Shown: piece after piece, positions 46,457 to 56,200 of the stretch
Position numbering within the stretch: position 1 is the stretch's first letter
How the letters are laid out: every line of letters begins with the position of its first letter
From: Leptodactylus fallax
Taxonomy: Eukaryota; Chordata; Amphibia; Anura; Leptodactylidae
Assembly (NCBI GenBank): GCA_947044405.1
Contig: CAMRHE010000063.1
Location: 3,813,001 to 3,877,000 of the forward strand
Direction of reading: 5' to 3'
DNA: 64,000 nt
Made by a program: the position numbers and the translations under genes
The notes under the pieces: generated by a model
Told to the model about the DNA's origin: nothing
The model's database searches: none
What the model saw: only the letters and a program-made list of their open reading frames with translations

Positions 46457-46980
46457 CTTACAACAGGATAATGACCCAAAACACACAGCTAAAAACACCC
46501 AAGAATGGCTAAGAGGAAAACACTGGACTATTCTGAAGTGGCCTTCTATTAGCCCTGACCTAAATCCTATTGAGCATCTTTGGAAGGAGCTGAAACATGC
46601 CGTCTGGAAAAGGCAGCCTTCAAACGCAAGACAACTGGAGCAGTTTGCTTATGAGGAGTGGCCAAAATACCTGCTGAGAGGAGCAGAAGTCTCATTGACA
46701 GGAATCGTTTGATTGCAGGGATTGCTTCAAAAGGTTGTGCAACAAAATATTAAGTTAAGGGAACCATCATTTCTGTCCAGGCCTGTTTCAGGAGTTTTCT
46801 TTTTAAAAAAAAATTCTGTTGAAGCATGGTTGAAAAGCAATGTCTGACTTTCATTTGTTCATTTTCATAGAATTTTTATATATTATTACTTTTGTCAGAT
46901 TCAAGTTATTTCTGTGACCATTGTGGGTTTTTCTTTCATTAAATGAGGGGGAACAACAATTTTGTCCACGTGTGTATTAG
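46457..46980 (+). pseudogene. Tc1-like transposase C-terminal end (second family)
   Basis: A continuous frame reads VLQQDNDPKHTAKNTQEWL, then WPSISPDLNPIEHLWKELK. This is the second Asp (QDNDPKH) and the Glu region (SPDLNPIEHLW) of the Tc1 DDE domain. It ends near 46712 with a stop. The following 3' non-coding part runs to 'acaacaattttgtccacgtg', near the inverted end. The N-terminal half is absent. Confidence 0.85.
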
Positions 46981-46984
46981 GCAG

Positions 46985-47990
46985 AATGTGAACAGTCAGT
47001 TCTTGAGGTTGATGTGCTGGAAGCAGGAAATATGGGCAAGTATAAGAATCTGAGCGACTTTAACAAGATCTGGATTGTAAAATAGTTGGTCAGAGAATCT
47101 TGAAAAAGGCATATCTGGTGGGGCGTCCTCGGTGCCTACCAAATGGGGTTCATGGAAGGACAACCCATGAACTATCATGGACAGCCAAGGCTCACTGATA
47201 CATGTGGGAAGCAAAAGCAAGCCGTCTAGTTTAACTCTACAGGAGAGCTAGTGTAGCACAAATAGCTGAAAAAGTTGACTGGTATGATAGAAAAGTGTCA
47301 GGGCACACAGAGCATTGCCTTCTATGGGGCTGTGTAGCTGCAGACGAGTCAGAGTACCATACTGACCCCCGCCCACCTTCAAAAGCACCTACAATGGGCA
47401 CGTGAGCAACAGATCTGGACCATGGAGCAACAGAAGAAGGCGGATTGGTCTGATAAATCTTTTACATCTTATAGATGGCTGGCTGCATGCGCGTCACTTA
47501 CCTGGGGAAGAGATGGCACCAAGATGTTCTATGTTATGAAGGAAACCCAGAAGTGACAGTATAATAATTTGGGCAATGGGTCTAGGCATTCTTGGCAAGG
47601 GCGTTATCAATAGGGGGTGCAGTGGTAGCGGTCACTACTGGGCCTGGACTCTGAGGGGCCCCAAAGGTCATAAAATATACTATATACTATTCTAATTGTC
47701 ACAAGGTAGGTAGAGGCCCCATTACAGATTCCGCATTGGGGTCCAGGAACTTCAAGTTACACCTCTGATCCCTACCTACCTACCTACCTACCTGAACATT
47801 ATACAGACCCCACTTCTTGGCAGTGGTGATCCCTAATGGTAGTTGTCTTTTTAATGCCACACTGCAAAAATTGTTCAAGAATGAGTTTAGGAACAGGATA
47901 AAGAGATGAAGGAGTTAATATGGCCTCTAGTTCTCCAGATCTCAATCCAGTCAACAACCTGTGGATGTGCTAAAGTACATATGGACCTAC
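46985..47990 (+). pseudogene. Highly decayed Tc1-like transposon
   Basis: Readable fragments: MGKYKNLSDFNK (N-terminal helix-turn-helix start) at 47033, 'RASVAQIAEKVD' near 47250, and 'SPDLNPVNNLW' near 47935-47970. Stops and shifts are numerous. Interrupted at about 47610-47770 by a hAT-like 'ggcctggactctgaggggccc' fragment and a CCTA microsatellite (47771-47790). Confidence 0.65.
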
Positions 47991-47998
47991 AATACATA

Positions 47999-48362
47999 CA
48001 GGTGCATCTCAATAAATTAGAAGATCTTTGAAACGTTCATTCATTTCAGTAATTCAGTAATACAATCCATAATCAGCGTCTTCCATGATTGTGTGTCCTA
48101 CTGAATCAGACTGAGGGACCATTTAAAGGCTTAGGAAACCTTGGCAGGTGACACTGAATTTACAATACTGAACTTTTTTACACTATTCTAATTTTTTTAG
48201 ATTTTGGTTTTCATTACCTGTAATCCATAATCAACATTTACAGAAATAAAACACTTGAAATAGAACACTCTGTGTGTAAAGAATCTAGAAATATAGGAAG
48301 TCACTTTTTTAATGTAATTGCTGAAAGAAATAAAGATATTCTAATTTATTGAGATGCACCTG
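47999..48362. mobile_element. Tc1/mariner-type MITE with TA duplication
   Basis: Inverted ends CAGGTGCATCTCAATAAATTAG and CTAATTTATTGAGATGCACCTG, flanked by TA on each side. 364 bp, no coding capacity. Confidence 0.9.
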
Positions 48363-48425
48363 TATCCCTTGTTCAGATCATTTCCTTCCAACCTAAACCC
48401 AAGAATGTAGGATTTCTGTAGTTAC

Positions 48426-48468
48426 CTGTACCAGCGGTGGCTTCGGCCTATCTGCTCTGCAGTCACTG
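48426..48468 (-). other. Gene 2, non-coding exon 1
   Basis: The donor CTGGTACAG|GTAACTACAG is identical in gene 3. The exon body aligns with gene 3 (CTTCAGTGACTGC). The 5' boundary is placed about 30 nt downstream of the TATA-like box. Confidence 0.6.
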
Positions 48469-48492
48469 AAGTCAGAATGGCAGTGATGCCGA

Positions 48493-48501
48493 CTATAAAA
48501 T
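48493..48501 (-). promoter_or_regulatory. TATA-like box of gene 2
   Basis: ATTTTATAG on the minus strand, preceded by ACCCACCCTTTAC, which is conserved upstream of gene 3 (ACCCACCCTTTAC then CTATTTATA). Confidence 0.55.
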
Positions 48502-48730
48502 GTAAAGGGTGGGTCCGGACAAGCAGGCAACACCCATACCAACCTGTAGGACTGGAAGATCAAGAAGAATCATCAGCCTGTATTAAATGGTTGTAGCAAC
48601 TTTTTGTAAAGACAGAAAGAGAGAGAGAATAAACAGATTTATAGATAGATAGATAGACAGGCAGAGTAGTATCCTGGATATGGGCTCTTATCCAGACGCT
48701 ATACCTGGTCCAACCAATAACCACTGGATC

Positions 48731-48742
48731 TGATGACATCAT
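48731..48742. promoter_or_regulatory. Conserved CRE/ATF-like site upstream of gene 2
   Basis: TGATGACATCAT, about 240 bp upstream of the TATA-like box, is conserved at 61240-61251 upstream of gene 3 at almost the same distance. It resembles CRE/ATF or AP-1 sites (TGACATCA). Function is inferred. Confidence 0.4.
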
Positions 48743-48884
48743 GAAAGGCAGAGGTTATGGTATCCACAATGAATAAAGCCAACCTAACACAGTTCTCGTA
48801 TATTATTTCCTCCATCCATGTATCATACAAATTATAAAGACCCGTACACACAAGGAAATCTGGCCTTGGAAAATCCGGTGTGTA

Positions 48885-48974
48885 AATGGGGGGGGCCAAA
48901 GTGGGGGGCCCATTCCCCCTGGCTTCTTGGCCCCGCGCCGCGCCTACCCTCAATTCTAATATCTTATGTAGTAT

Positions 48975-49008
<34 letters not shown>

Positions 49009-49316
49009 AGTATCAATAAATTTCGGGGTTTTGGTGGGGGGGGGGGGGGGGGGCGGGGGGGGGGTGGGGGGGGTGGGGCTGCTGTTTGGGTTGGGGGTGT
49101 GGGCCCGGGGCGGGGGGGGGGGTGGGGGGGGGGCGGGGGGGGGGGGGGGGGGGGGTGGGGGGGGGGGGGGGGGAGGTAAAGGGGGGGGGGGAAAAAAAAG
49201 GGGGGGGGGGGGGGGGGGGGGGGGGTTGGGGGGGGGGGGGGGTGGGGTGGTTGTGGAGGGAAGGGTGGTGGGGGGAGTGGGGGGGGGGGGGGGGGGTGGG
49301 GGGGGAAAAAATAATG
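48885..49316. other. Near-pure G block, probable assembly artefact
   Basis: From about 48976 to 49312 the plus strand is almost only G, with isolated T, C and A. 48885-48975 is also G/C-run-rich. It abuts the L1 3' end. Poly-Gly and poly-Pro open frames here are meaningless. If real it would be extreme G-quadruplex DNA, but consensus failure is more likely. Confidence 0.65.
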
Positions 49317-49561
49317 TTTTTTTTATATAACTGTAATTTTATTGAAAAATTTTTCATTAACAAGGAATAAAGAAAAAACAAAAAAACAATAATAATCAAA
49401 CAAACAGGAAGCATTGAGGTAAATAGAGGCTATCTGCCTCCTCCCCCTTAAGCAATATGCATTTAAATTAAGCAGTGAACAAGGGAGGGGGGAATGGAGG
49501 GGTTAAGAAGACAAGGGTAGGACCAAAGGGAAGGGGGGGGAGGGAAGGAGAGGACTAGAGA

Positions 49562-50608
49562 TCAGAGACCCTGTAATGTACAATACATGTCCCAGGGTGC
49601 CCAAATAGCCCCAAAGGCTTCCCGTGAATTATGTAGGCCAGCAGTCAGGTATTCAAGACTCCTCACATCCTTCATTCTAGCCACAAGCTCAAGACTAGAT
49701 GGGGGACTCACCTTCTTCCAGTTTCTAGCTATGAGAGTTTTAGCTGCAGTACAAAGATGCAAGAAAAGCCTGGATGACTTATTGCTCAGGTGTCTGGGGG
49801 GAAGGTTCAGGAGATAAAGAAGAGGGTCAAGAGGAACCTCTTGCAAAAAGAGAGCAGTCGTCAGAGTCCTGACCTCCCTCCAAAAACCGAGGATGAGAGG
49901 GCACGTCCAAAAGATATGGTGCAGGGTACCCACCGCAGCTCCACAGCGCCAGCACCATGGGGGAACTAATGGGTTTAAAGTATGAAGGAGAGCCGGAGTA
50001 TGATACCAATGCATCAACAGCTTATACTGCGTTTCCCTAAACGTAATGCACTGAGATGATTTCTGGGCCCGAGACCATACAATCCGCCACTGTTCCTGGG
50101 AGATGGGTTTACCCACCGCCTCCTCCCATTTAAGCATATAGCGATGATTAACAGGAGAGCCTGTAGTTTGTGAGTTAAGAAGTTGGTAAATAGAGGATAT
50201 AAAGCCCCTAGTGGACGTGCCTGCACGGCAAATCTTTTCAAAAGCGGTGGGGAGTGACACCTTAAGAGACCCATGGAGGGAGCGGACAAAGTGAACCACC
50301 TGCAAGTAATGGAACCATTCAGTACTTGGCAGGTTTTGATTAGCTGTAAGATAAGCAAAGGACCTGAGTTCCAAGGTTCCAGGGTCAACCATATCAGCAA
50401 TCCGGTAAAGGCCAGCTTCAGACCACACTTTAGTCATGGCAGAAGTCAGGCTCTCTGGGAGAAGGGGGTTGTATAGTATGGAGACCATAGATGAGCGCGG
50501 GGACATCAGGGAGAATCTAGCACAACAGGTAGACCAGATAGATCTAGTAAACCGAATGGGGCCCAACAGGTACGAGGCAGGGGGGGGGTGGGGGGGGAGC
50601 TGACCCAC
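49562..50608 (-). pseudogene. L1 ORF2p C-terminal segment (after frameshift)
   Basis: 348 codons in a frame shifted relative to the upstream ORF2. The shift coincides with the long C-run (G-run on plus, 50580-50600), whose length differs from that in the truncated copy. It may be a real indel or a sequencing error. The Cys motif CWRCG...H...C near the centre is the conserved L1 C-terminal motif. Confidence 0.85.
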
Positions 50609-50877
50609 AGAAGCGCGTTAGGATGCATGGGTGCCAGCCATAGCTTCTCTACCTGCACCCATCTGGTGTATGCTGGCATAGCCGCCCAGAATGGGATATG
50701 GCGTAAGTGGGCCGCCCAGTAATAATGTAACAGATGTGGGACAGCCATACCCCCAGACCCCCTATCCGCCAGCATAACAGATCTAGGTATTCGGTGTCGT
50801 TTTGCTTTCCAGATAAACTGGAAGATAGCTTTCTGTAGGTTCCGTAATTCTCCCCGAGGTATCGCGACTGGGAGAGT

Positions 50878-53373
50878 CTAGAAAAAATACAGTAGCTTCG
50901 GGAGGAGAGTCATCTTGACCGCAGCAATTCTCCCCAAAAGGGAGATAGGCAAGGGTTGCCATTTGTCCAATAGGGCTCTTAGCTCACAAAACAACCGCGG
51001 GTAGTTTGCCGAGTAGAGGGTCGCATAGGAAGTGGATATATGGACTCCCAGGTAGCGGATAGAGGACTCCCGCCACTGGAAATCGTAATTACTGCGGAGG
51101 AGAAGGAGAAGGTCCCGTGGGATGTTAAGTGGGAGTGCCTCAGTCTTCGCGGGGTTCACCTTATACCCTGAGAGATCACCATAGGTCTCTAGCGAGCGCA
51201 GCAAGTTTGGAAGGGTAGTATGAGGGGAGGTGAGAGTGAGGAGTACATCGTCCGCAAAGAGAGATATCTTAAATTCCTTATCTTGGACCATGATGCCCTT
51301 GATATTAGGGTCTCGCCTAATCTTGGCCGCTAGCGGTTCAATGCAGAGGGCAAATATGATGGGTGACAGGGGGCAACCCTGCCTAGTGCCATTTCGAATA
51401 GGGAAGGAGGGCGAAGATGCATGGGGAAGCTTGATTGCTGCTGAGGGTAGGGAGTAAAGGGCCTGGATAGCTGTGAGAAAAGGTCCCGTAAGCCCGAACG
51501 CCTTAAGCGTAGTATGCATAAACGACCAATTTATGCGGTCAAAAGCCTTTTCAGCGTCCAGGCTCAAGAGAAGGGCCGGGGTAGAATAATGATTGGCCAC
51601 CTCCACCAAATCCACAGTCCTCCTGGTGTTGTCACCACCCTGACGACAGGGGATGAATCCCACCTGGTCCTTATGGACAAGCAGAGGGAGCCAAGCATTC
51701 AGTCTATTGGCTAAGAGTTTGGTGAAAAGTTTCAGGTCCGTGTTCAGCAAAGCAATCGGTCGGTAGTTAGCACAATCCTGCAAGTCCTTACCCGGTTTAG
51801 GGACCAATGTGAGTAGTGAAGAGAGCATAGTCGGGGGTATAGGGGAACCTGAAAGGAAGGAATTGAAGAGGGACAATAGATGAGCAGAGAGTTCACCCTG
51901 GAAAACCTTATAATAATTGTAAGTGAACCCATCTGGGCCTGGGGCTTTCCCATTTGGGAGGTCCCTCAGGACCCCTTCTAGTTCCTCCCTGGTGATGGGG
52001 GTGTTCAGGGAGGTTAGGGCCTCAGGAGGAAGGCGTGGGAGACAACAATCCTTTAAATAGTCTTCCAGTAGTGTTGAGTCATCCCCAGGGAGTAGTGCTC
52101 GTGGGGGGGGTAAGTCATACAGCTTAGAGTAGTAAGAGTGGAACGCCAGCGCCACAGCATCAGGGTGATGTTGAAGAGTACCCGCGGGGTCACGGACAGA
52201 GTGTGGTGTGGAAGAGGCCCGATGATCCCTGAGGGTTCCTGCCAGGAGGGTATGAGATTTATTACCTCGTTCAAAAAACCGCTGACGGGTATAAAGGAGA
52301 AGTCGTTCCACATGGCGGGTCTCCAAATCACGGAGGTCCGCCCGGGCCAGGACCAAACGGCGAAGAACCCCCAGGGATGGATGCGCTGCCAAAGTCGTCG
52401 TAAGGGACCGAATACGGGCTTGGAGGAGCTGTTCCTGGGCCTGTCTGTCCCTTTTAAGCCTAGAAGCCAATGCGATACAGCATCCTCTCATGACCGCCTT
52501 ATGGGCTTCCCAGAGAATGGCAAGAGAGTCTACCGAGCCTAAGTTGTCCCTAAAATAATCTATCAAGTGTGTGCGCAGGGTCTCGAGGGAGGTCGGCGAA
52601 TTGAGCAGTGTTTCGTTAAGACGCCAATGACATTGGCGAGTAGGCACTGGAGTCGTAGATAAGGTAACCACGACTGGGGCATGATCAGACCAGGTGAGAG
52701 GGCCAATGTTCGTGTCCCTAAGCAAACGAAGAGCGGGAGCATTTCCAAAGAAGTAGTCAATGCGGGTGTGAGTGTTATGAGGGTGAGAAAAGAAGGTGTA
52801 GGAGCGCGCCGTAGGATTGTCCACTCGCCAAAGGTCATACAAAGAGTGGGCGCGGATCAGCCTGCGGAACTCCCTTGCAAGTTGGGCCAACCTATGGGGG
52901 GTTGGGCCCTGGGGTAACGCCAGACGATCCGCCCGTTCAGAGAAGACCATGTTAAAGTCTCCCCCCACCAGCCAAGCTGATGGTGGGAGAGCGCGCAGAC
53001 GGGAGAATACCCGGCGCAAGAACGGGATCTGTGCTGAATTGGGGGCATAGACATTGCATAAAACAATCGGGGCACCATAAAGGAGCCCCTCCAAGATAAC
53101 AAACCGGCCACCTGGGTCTATGTGGGAAGTCGTCACTGTAATTGGGCAGGATCGAGAAAGAAGGATAGCCACCCCAGCTCTGCGTCGATTGTGGAAGGCT
53201 GAAAAAGCTACGGGAAAATAATGCTTAGCGAAGGCAAAAGTACCAGCGCGGTCAAAATGAGTCTCCTGAAGAAACGCCACATCCGCTCGTAAGGAGCGGA
53301 GCTCTCTAAGGACATGGCGCCTTTTAATGTTGGAACCCAGGCCCTTGACATTAATTGTCACGCACCTAACCAT
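50878..53373 (-). CDS. L1 ORF2p: endonuclease and reverse transcriptase (ends at premature TAG)
   Basis: 831 codons from the chosen Met (MVRCVTINVKGL), which starts just at the endonuclease domain; the open frame extends 33 codons further upstream. The apurinic-endonuclease-like domain covers residues 1-240: N in INVKGL, E37 in LQETH, GDFN at 138-141 and SDH at 229-231. The reverse transcriptase occupies about 440-740: 'GKAPGPDGFTYNYYK', 'YRPIALLNTDLK', 'LSLDAEKAFDRINW', 'GTRQGCPLSPIIFA' and the catalytic FADD at about 706. Frame stops at TAG (50878-50880) after LLPKLLYFF. The same frame continues after the TAG to about 50600, then shifts. ORF2p nicks target DNA and copies L1 RNA. All catalytic motifs are present, but the protein is truncated. 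Confidence 0.9.
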   Translation of the reverse strand: MVRCVTINVKGLGSNIKRRHVLRELRSLRADVAFLQETHFDRAGTFAFAKHYFPVAFSAFHNRRRAGVAILLSRSCPITVTTSHIDPGGRFVILEGLLYGAPIVLCNVYAPNSAQIPFLRRVFSRLRALPPSAWLVGGDFNMVFSERADRLALPQGPTPHRLAQLAREFRRLIRAHSLYDLWRVDNPTARSYTFFSHPHNTHTRIDYFFGNAPALRLLRDTNIGPLTWSDHAPVVVTLSTTPVPTRQCHWRLNETLLNSPTSLETLRTHLIDYFRDNLGSVDSLAILWEAHKAVMRGCCIALASRLKRDRQAQEQLLQARIRSLTTTLAAHPSLGVLRRLVLARADLRDLETRHVERLLLYTRQRFFERGNKSHTLLAGTLRDHRASSTPHSVRDPAGTLQHHPDAVALAFHSYYSKLYDLPPPRALLPGDDSTLLEDYLKDCCLPRLPPEALTSLNTPITREELEGVLRDLPNGKAPGPDGFTYNYYKVFQGELSAHLLSLFNSFLSGSPIPPTMLSSLLTLVPKPGKDLQDCANYRPIALLNTDLKLFTKLLANRLNAWLPLLVHKDQVGFIPCRQGGDNTRRTVDLVEVANHYSTPALLLSLDAEKAFDRINWSFMHTTLKAFGLTGPFLTAIQALYSLPSAAIKLPHASSPSFPIRNGTRQGCPLSPIIFALCIEPLAAKIRRDPNIKGIMVQDKEFKISLFADDVLLTLTSPHTTLPNLLRSLETYGDLSGYKVNPAKTEALPLNIPRDLLLLLRSNYDFQWRESSIRYLGVHISTSYATLYSANYPRLFCELRALLDKWQPLPISLLGRIAAVKMTLLPKLLYFF

Positions 53374-53939
53374 TGGGACCCAGGATTGGAGGACAGTGGC
53401 GGATTGCAATAAGCTCACCCATCTCACATGACGCTGGCAAGTTTCCCTCGGAGAGGCAAAAGGGCAATCCACAAACAGGAACCCAAAGTCGAGGCAGGGT
53501 CTCTAGATCAGGGAGGGGGGGGGAAAGAGAGGGAGGGAGGGAGGCAAAAGACATCATAAATGACAAAGTAAAAATAAAAACAGTTAAACAATACTTTGTG
53601 GGCGAGGCTAAGTCACTCGCCTGGGGACCAATGAGGGCAGCCAGAGGTCCAATCAGGATCAATGGCCGCACAGTCCAAGTATCCCCTTAGGGGGGAGAGC
53701 GTGGACAGGAGGTCGGAGGGGAGGCGGTGGATCCCCAACCACCAGTAAAAAGAAGGAAGGAAGGGGAGTCACCGGAACCCCACCCCGCCCCACTCCGCTA
53801 AAACAATCCAATAATAAGCATAATAGATGAGACCCGTAGACCTAAAAAAGAAAAAAAAGAAGCAAACATAACATTAAGGCATGCAGATTCCAAAGCACCA
53901 CCGAGAAAAGGGAGAACGTCTCAAGGGGGGGAAGCCTCC

Positions 53940-55445
53940 TCAGGGATCAGTCTCCAGCCGGGGCCTCCGAGTGGTCACCACCGCGGAGGATGCATGACGT
54001 CGTCTGGGCTCCAATCGTTGCCAAACCGGTGGTGGGGGAGGGGGTGGAGAGAATAGCTCCCAGTCTGTTAAATCCGGCAGGGGAACATCCAATAGGTCAC
54101 AGAAGAGAGGCAAATCCGCAAAGGAGCGAAGCGTAGCGGAGCGACCATCCCTACGAGCAATGAGAGCAAACGGAAATCCCCACCGGTAAGGAATTTGGTG
54201 CTCCTGAAGAATCTGGAGGAGGGGTCGGAGAAGGCGGCGTTTCTGGAGGGTGATTAGCGACAGATCCTGATAGAATTGTAGTGGAGCTCCCTGAAACTCG
54301 AAGTCTTTGAGTTTGCGCACTTTGCTCATTATAGCCTCTTTAAGGGTGAAGTCGTGGAGGCAGCAGATGACATCACGGGGTGTGGCGGAAGATCCTCTGG
54401 GTCGAAGGGCTCGATGTGCCCTATCAAACTTAATTTTGTGGGACGGGGGCTCCTGCAGTATAGTGTTGAAGACAGCCTCCAGCAGAACAGGCAGATCCTC
54501 AGATTGGTCAGCCTCTGGGAGTCCCTTGATGCGTATATTGTTGCGCCGGCCCCTGTTGTCAAGATCCTCCAAGTGGCGTTGCATGTCCCGTATAGCTGAA
54601 CCCTGTTCAGTGGTAGTATCATGCAGTGAGGCAACATAGTCTCTGGTAGTGTCATGGTCATTCTCCAGCGTGTCCATTCGGTTAGCAATGGAGTGTAAAT
54701 CAGTGCGGAGGGTAGCAATTTCAGATCGGAAGGACGCTGTGATTTCCGCAACCATACTTTTAAGGTCTTGTTTAGTAGGAAGTTGAGGAAGAAGGTCCGC
54801 CATGGATGATGGTGCTGAAGATGGGCCTGGAATGCAGCTCTGGGGGTACAGGACTGGAGGGGGGGAGGCATAATCCTTGGGAGTGTGGGGCGGAGGAGCC
54901 CCTACGCCAGCGCCTTCCACCGCGCCATCCCCCCCTGAGCTATGGAGGGGAGGGGCGATGGGGGAAGATAGTAGGTGGGGGGCCACAGAGACCAGCTCTG
55001 TGGCCACAGGCTGCAACTCATCAGCGGTGTAGGAGGGAGCAGAGCCACTGACCTCAGAACTCCTTGAGAAGCTGGAAACATCCGGGGTCCTCTCATGCCG
55101 CTCTGCCAGGAGTGCTGGTGAAGCAGAATGTAGTTGCTGGGACATCCCAGGGTGAGGAGACTGTGGGAGTACTCGTGCTGGGGAAACTCTGGGTTGCCCA
55201 GGCGCCGACAGGGATCTCTGTTGAAGCGGCGCTCCGCTGGCTGACAGGGGGAGCGCGGGAGGAGAGAAGCTGCGCTGCGACCCCTGTGCCTGGAGAGCGG
55301 AGGAAATCCAAGATGGCCGCCCCGCAGCAGCCTGGCCCGGTAGAGAAGGCCGCTGGGCCAGAAAGGCGTCCAGGGTGGCCCCCCCAGACCTCTCCACGGG
55401 CGCTGGGGTGCCCGGGGCCACCTTCCTCGGTAAGCGCTTGCCCAT
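53940..55445 (-). CDS. L1 ORF1p, RNA-binding chaperone (501 aa)
   Basis: Intact frame. Residues 1-210 are Pro/Ser/Ala-rich and probably disordered. 215-300 form a coiled coil ('LKSMVAEITASFRSEIATL' through 'IRDMQRHLEDLDNRGR'). The RRM begins at RRNNIRIKGLPE (300-311), and a C-terminal domain runs to about 465, followed by a Pro-rich end. This is the usual L1 ORF1p order; the protein trimerises, coats L1 RNA and supports reverse transcription (known for the family). The long Pro/Ser N-terminus is larger than in mammalian ORF1p; MADLLPQLP (Met215) could be an alternative start as in shorter relatives. Upstream is only about 100 bp of GC-rich 5' UTR. ORF2 follows after a spacer of about 570 bp. 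Confidence 0.88.
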   Translation of the reverse strand: MGKRLPRKVAPGTPAPVERSGGATLDAFLAQRPSLPGQAAAGRPSWISSALQAQGSQRSFSPPALPLSASGAPLQQRSLSAPGQPRVSPARVLPQSPHPGMSQQLHSASPALLAERHERTPDVSSFSRSSEVSGSAPSYTADELQPVATELVSVAPHLLSSPIAPPLHSSGGDGAVEGAGVGAPPPHTPKDYASPPPVLYPQSCIPGPSSAPSSMADLLPQLPTKQDLKSMVAEITASFRSEIATLRTDLHSIANRMDTLENDHDTTRDYVASLHDTTTEQGSAIRDMQRHLEDLDNRGRRNNIRIKGLPEADQSEDLPVLLEAVFNTILQEPPSHKIKFDRAHRALRPRGSSATPRDVICCLHDFTLKEAIMSKVRKLKDFEFQGAPLQFYQDLSLITLQKRRLLRPLLQILQEHQIPYRWGFPFALIARRDGRSATLRSFADLPLFCDLLDVPLPDLTDWELFSPPPPPPPVWQRLEPRRRHASSAVVTTRRPRLETDP

Positions 55446-55548
55446 ACTGCGCCTGCTGAGGGGTCCACGGGTCTCAGTAGCGAGCGGAGGAGCGGAGAAG
55501 GACCTGCGCGCGTGCTACTCCATGCGCGTCCAGGCCACGCCACGCCCC

Positions 55549-55708
55549 GTATTGCATTTATTCAAGGCTCATAGACAGCTCTCATGTATGAAAACCCTCA
55601 TAGATAGATAGATAGATAGATGATAGATAGATGATAGAATAGATAGATACATAGATTAGATAGATAGATAGATAGATAGATAGATGATAGATAGATAGAT
55701 AGATAGAT

Positions 55709-55751
<43 letters not shown>

Positions 55752-55775
55752 GATAGAATAGATAGATACATAGAT

Positions 55776-55848
<73 letters not shown>

Positions 55849-55849
55849 C

Positions 55850-55892
<43 letters not shown>

Positions 55893-55894
55893 TG

Positions 55895-55937
<43 letters not shown>

Positions 55938-56067
55938 AGACAGATAAATTAGATAGATGATAGATAGACAGATAGATAGATGATAGACAGATAGATAGAT
56001 GATAGATTAGGTATACAAGAAAAATTCAGACATCACAGCACATAGATGATAGATTACATAGACAGAT

Positions 56068-56122
<55 letters not shown>

Positions 56123-56131
56123 GGATATGAG

Positions 56132-56200
<69 letters not shown>

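Larger units (their letters stand above)
48375..48745. repeat. Segmental duplication, gene 2 promoter/exon 1 block
   Basis: Aligns with 60893-61255: 'atttccttccaacctaaa', 'gtaggatttctgtagttacc', 'acacccataccaacct', 'gatctgatgacatcat'. It covers promoter, exon 1 and the start of intron 1. Confidence 0.85.
49317..55548 (-). mobile_element. Near-full-length L1 retrotransposon
   Basis: About 6.2 kb. GC-rich 5' UTR (55548-55446), ORF1 (55445-53940), spacer, ORF2 (53373-49562, broken twice), 3' UTR and a short poly(A) (T-run at 49317-49325). It lies in gene 3 intron 2 in the gene's own orientation. Its 5' end joins gene 3 sequence at 55549. No clear target-site duplication, because the 3' flank is the G block. 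Few lesions and a near-identical second copy suggest recent activity. Confidence 0.85.

Noticed and set aside
48818..49414. Poly-Gly (plus) and poly-Pro (minus) open frames of 94-170 codons
   Set aside because: They are translations of the near-pure G block, which is probably a consensus artefact.
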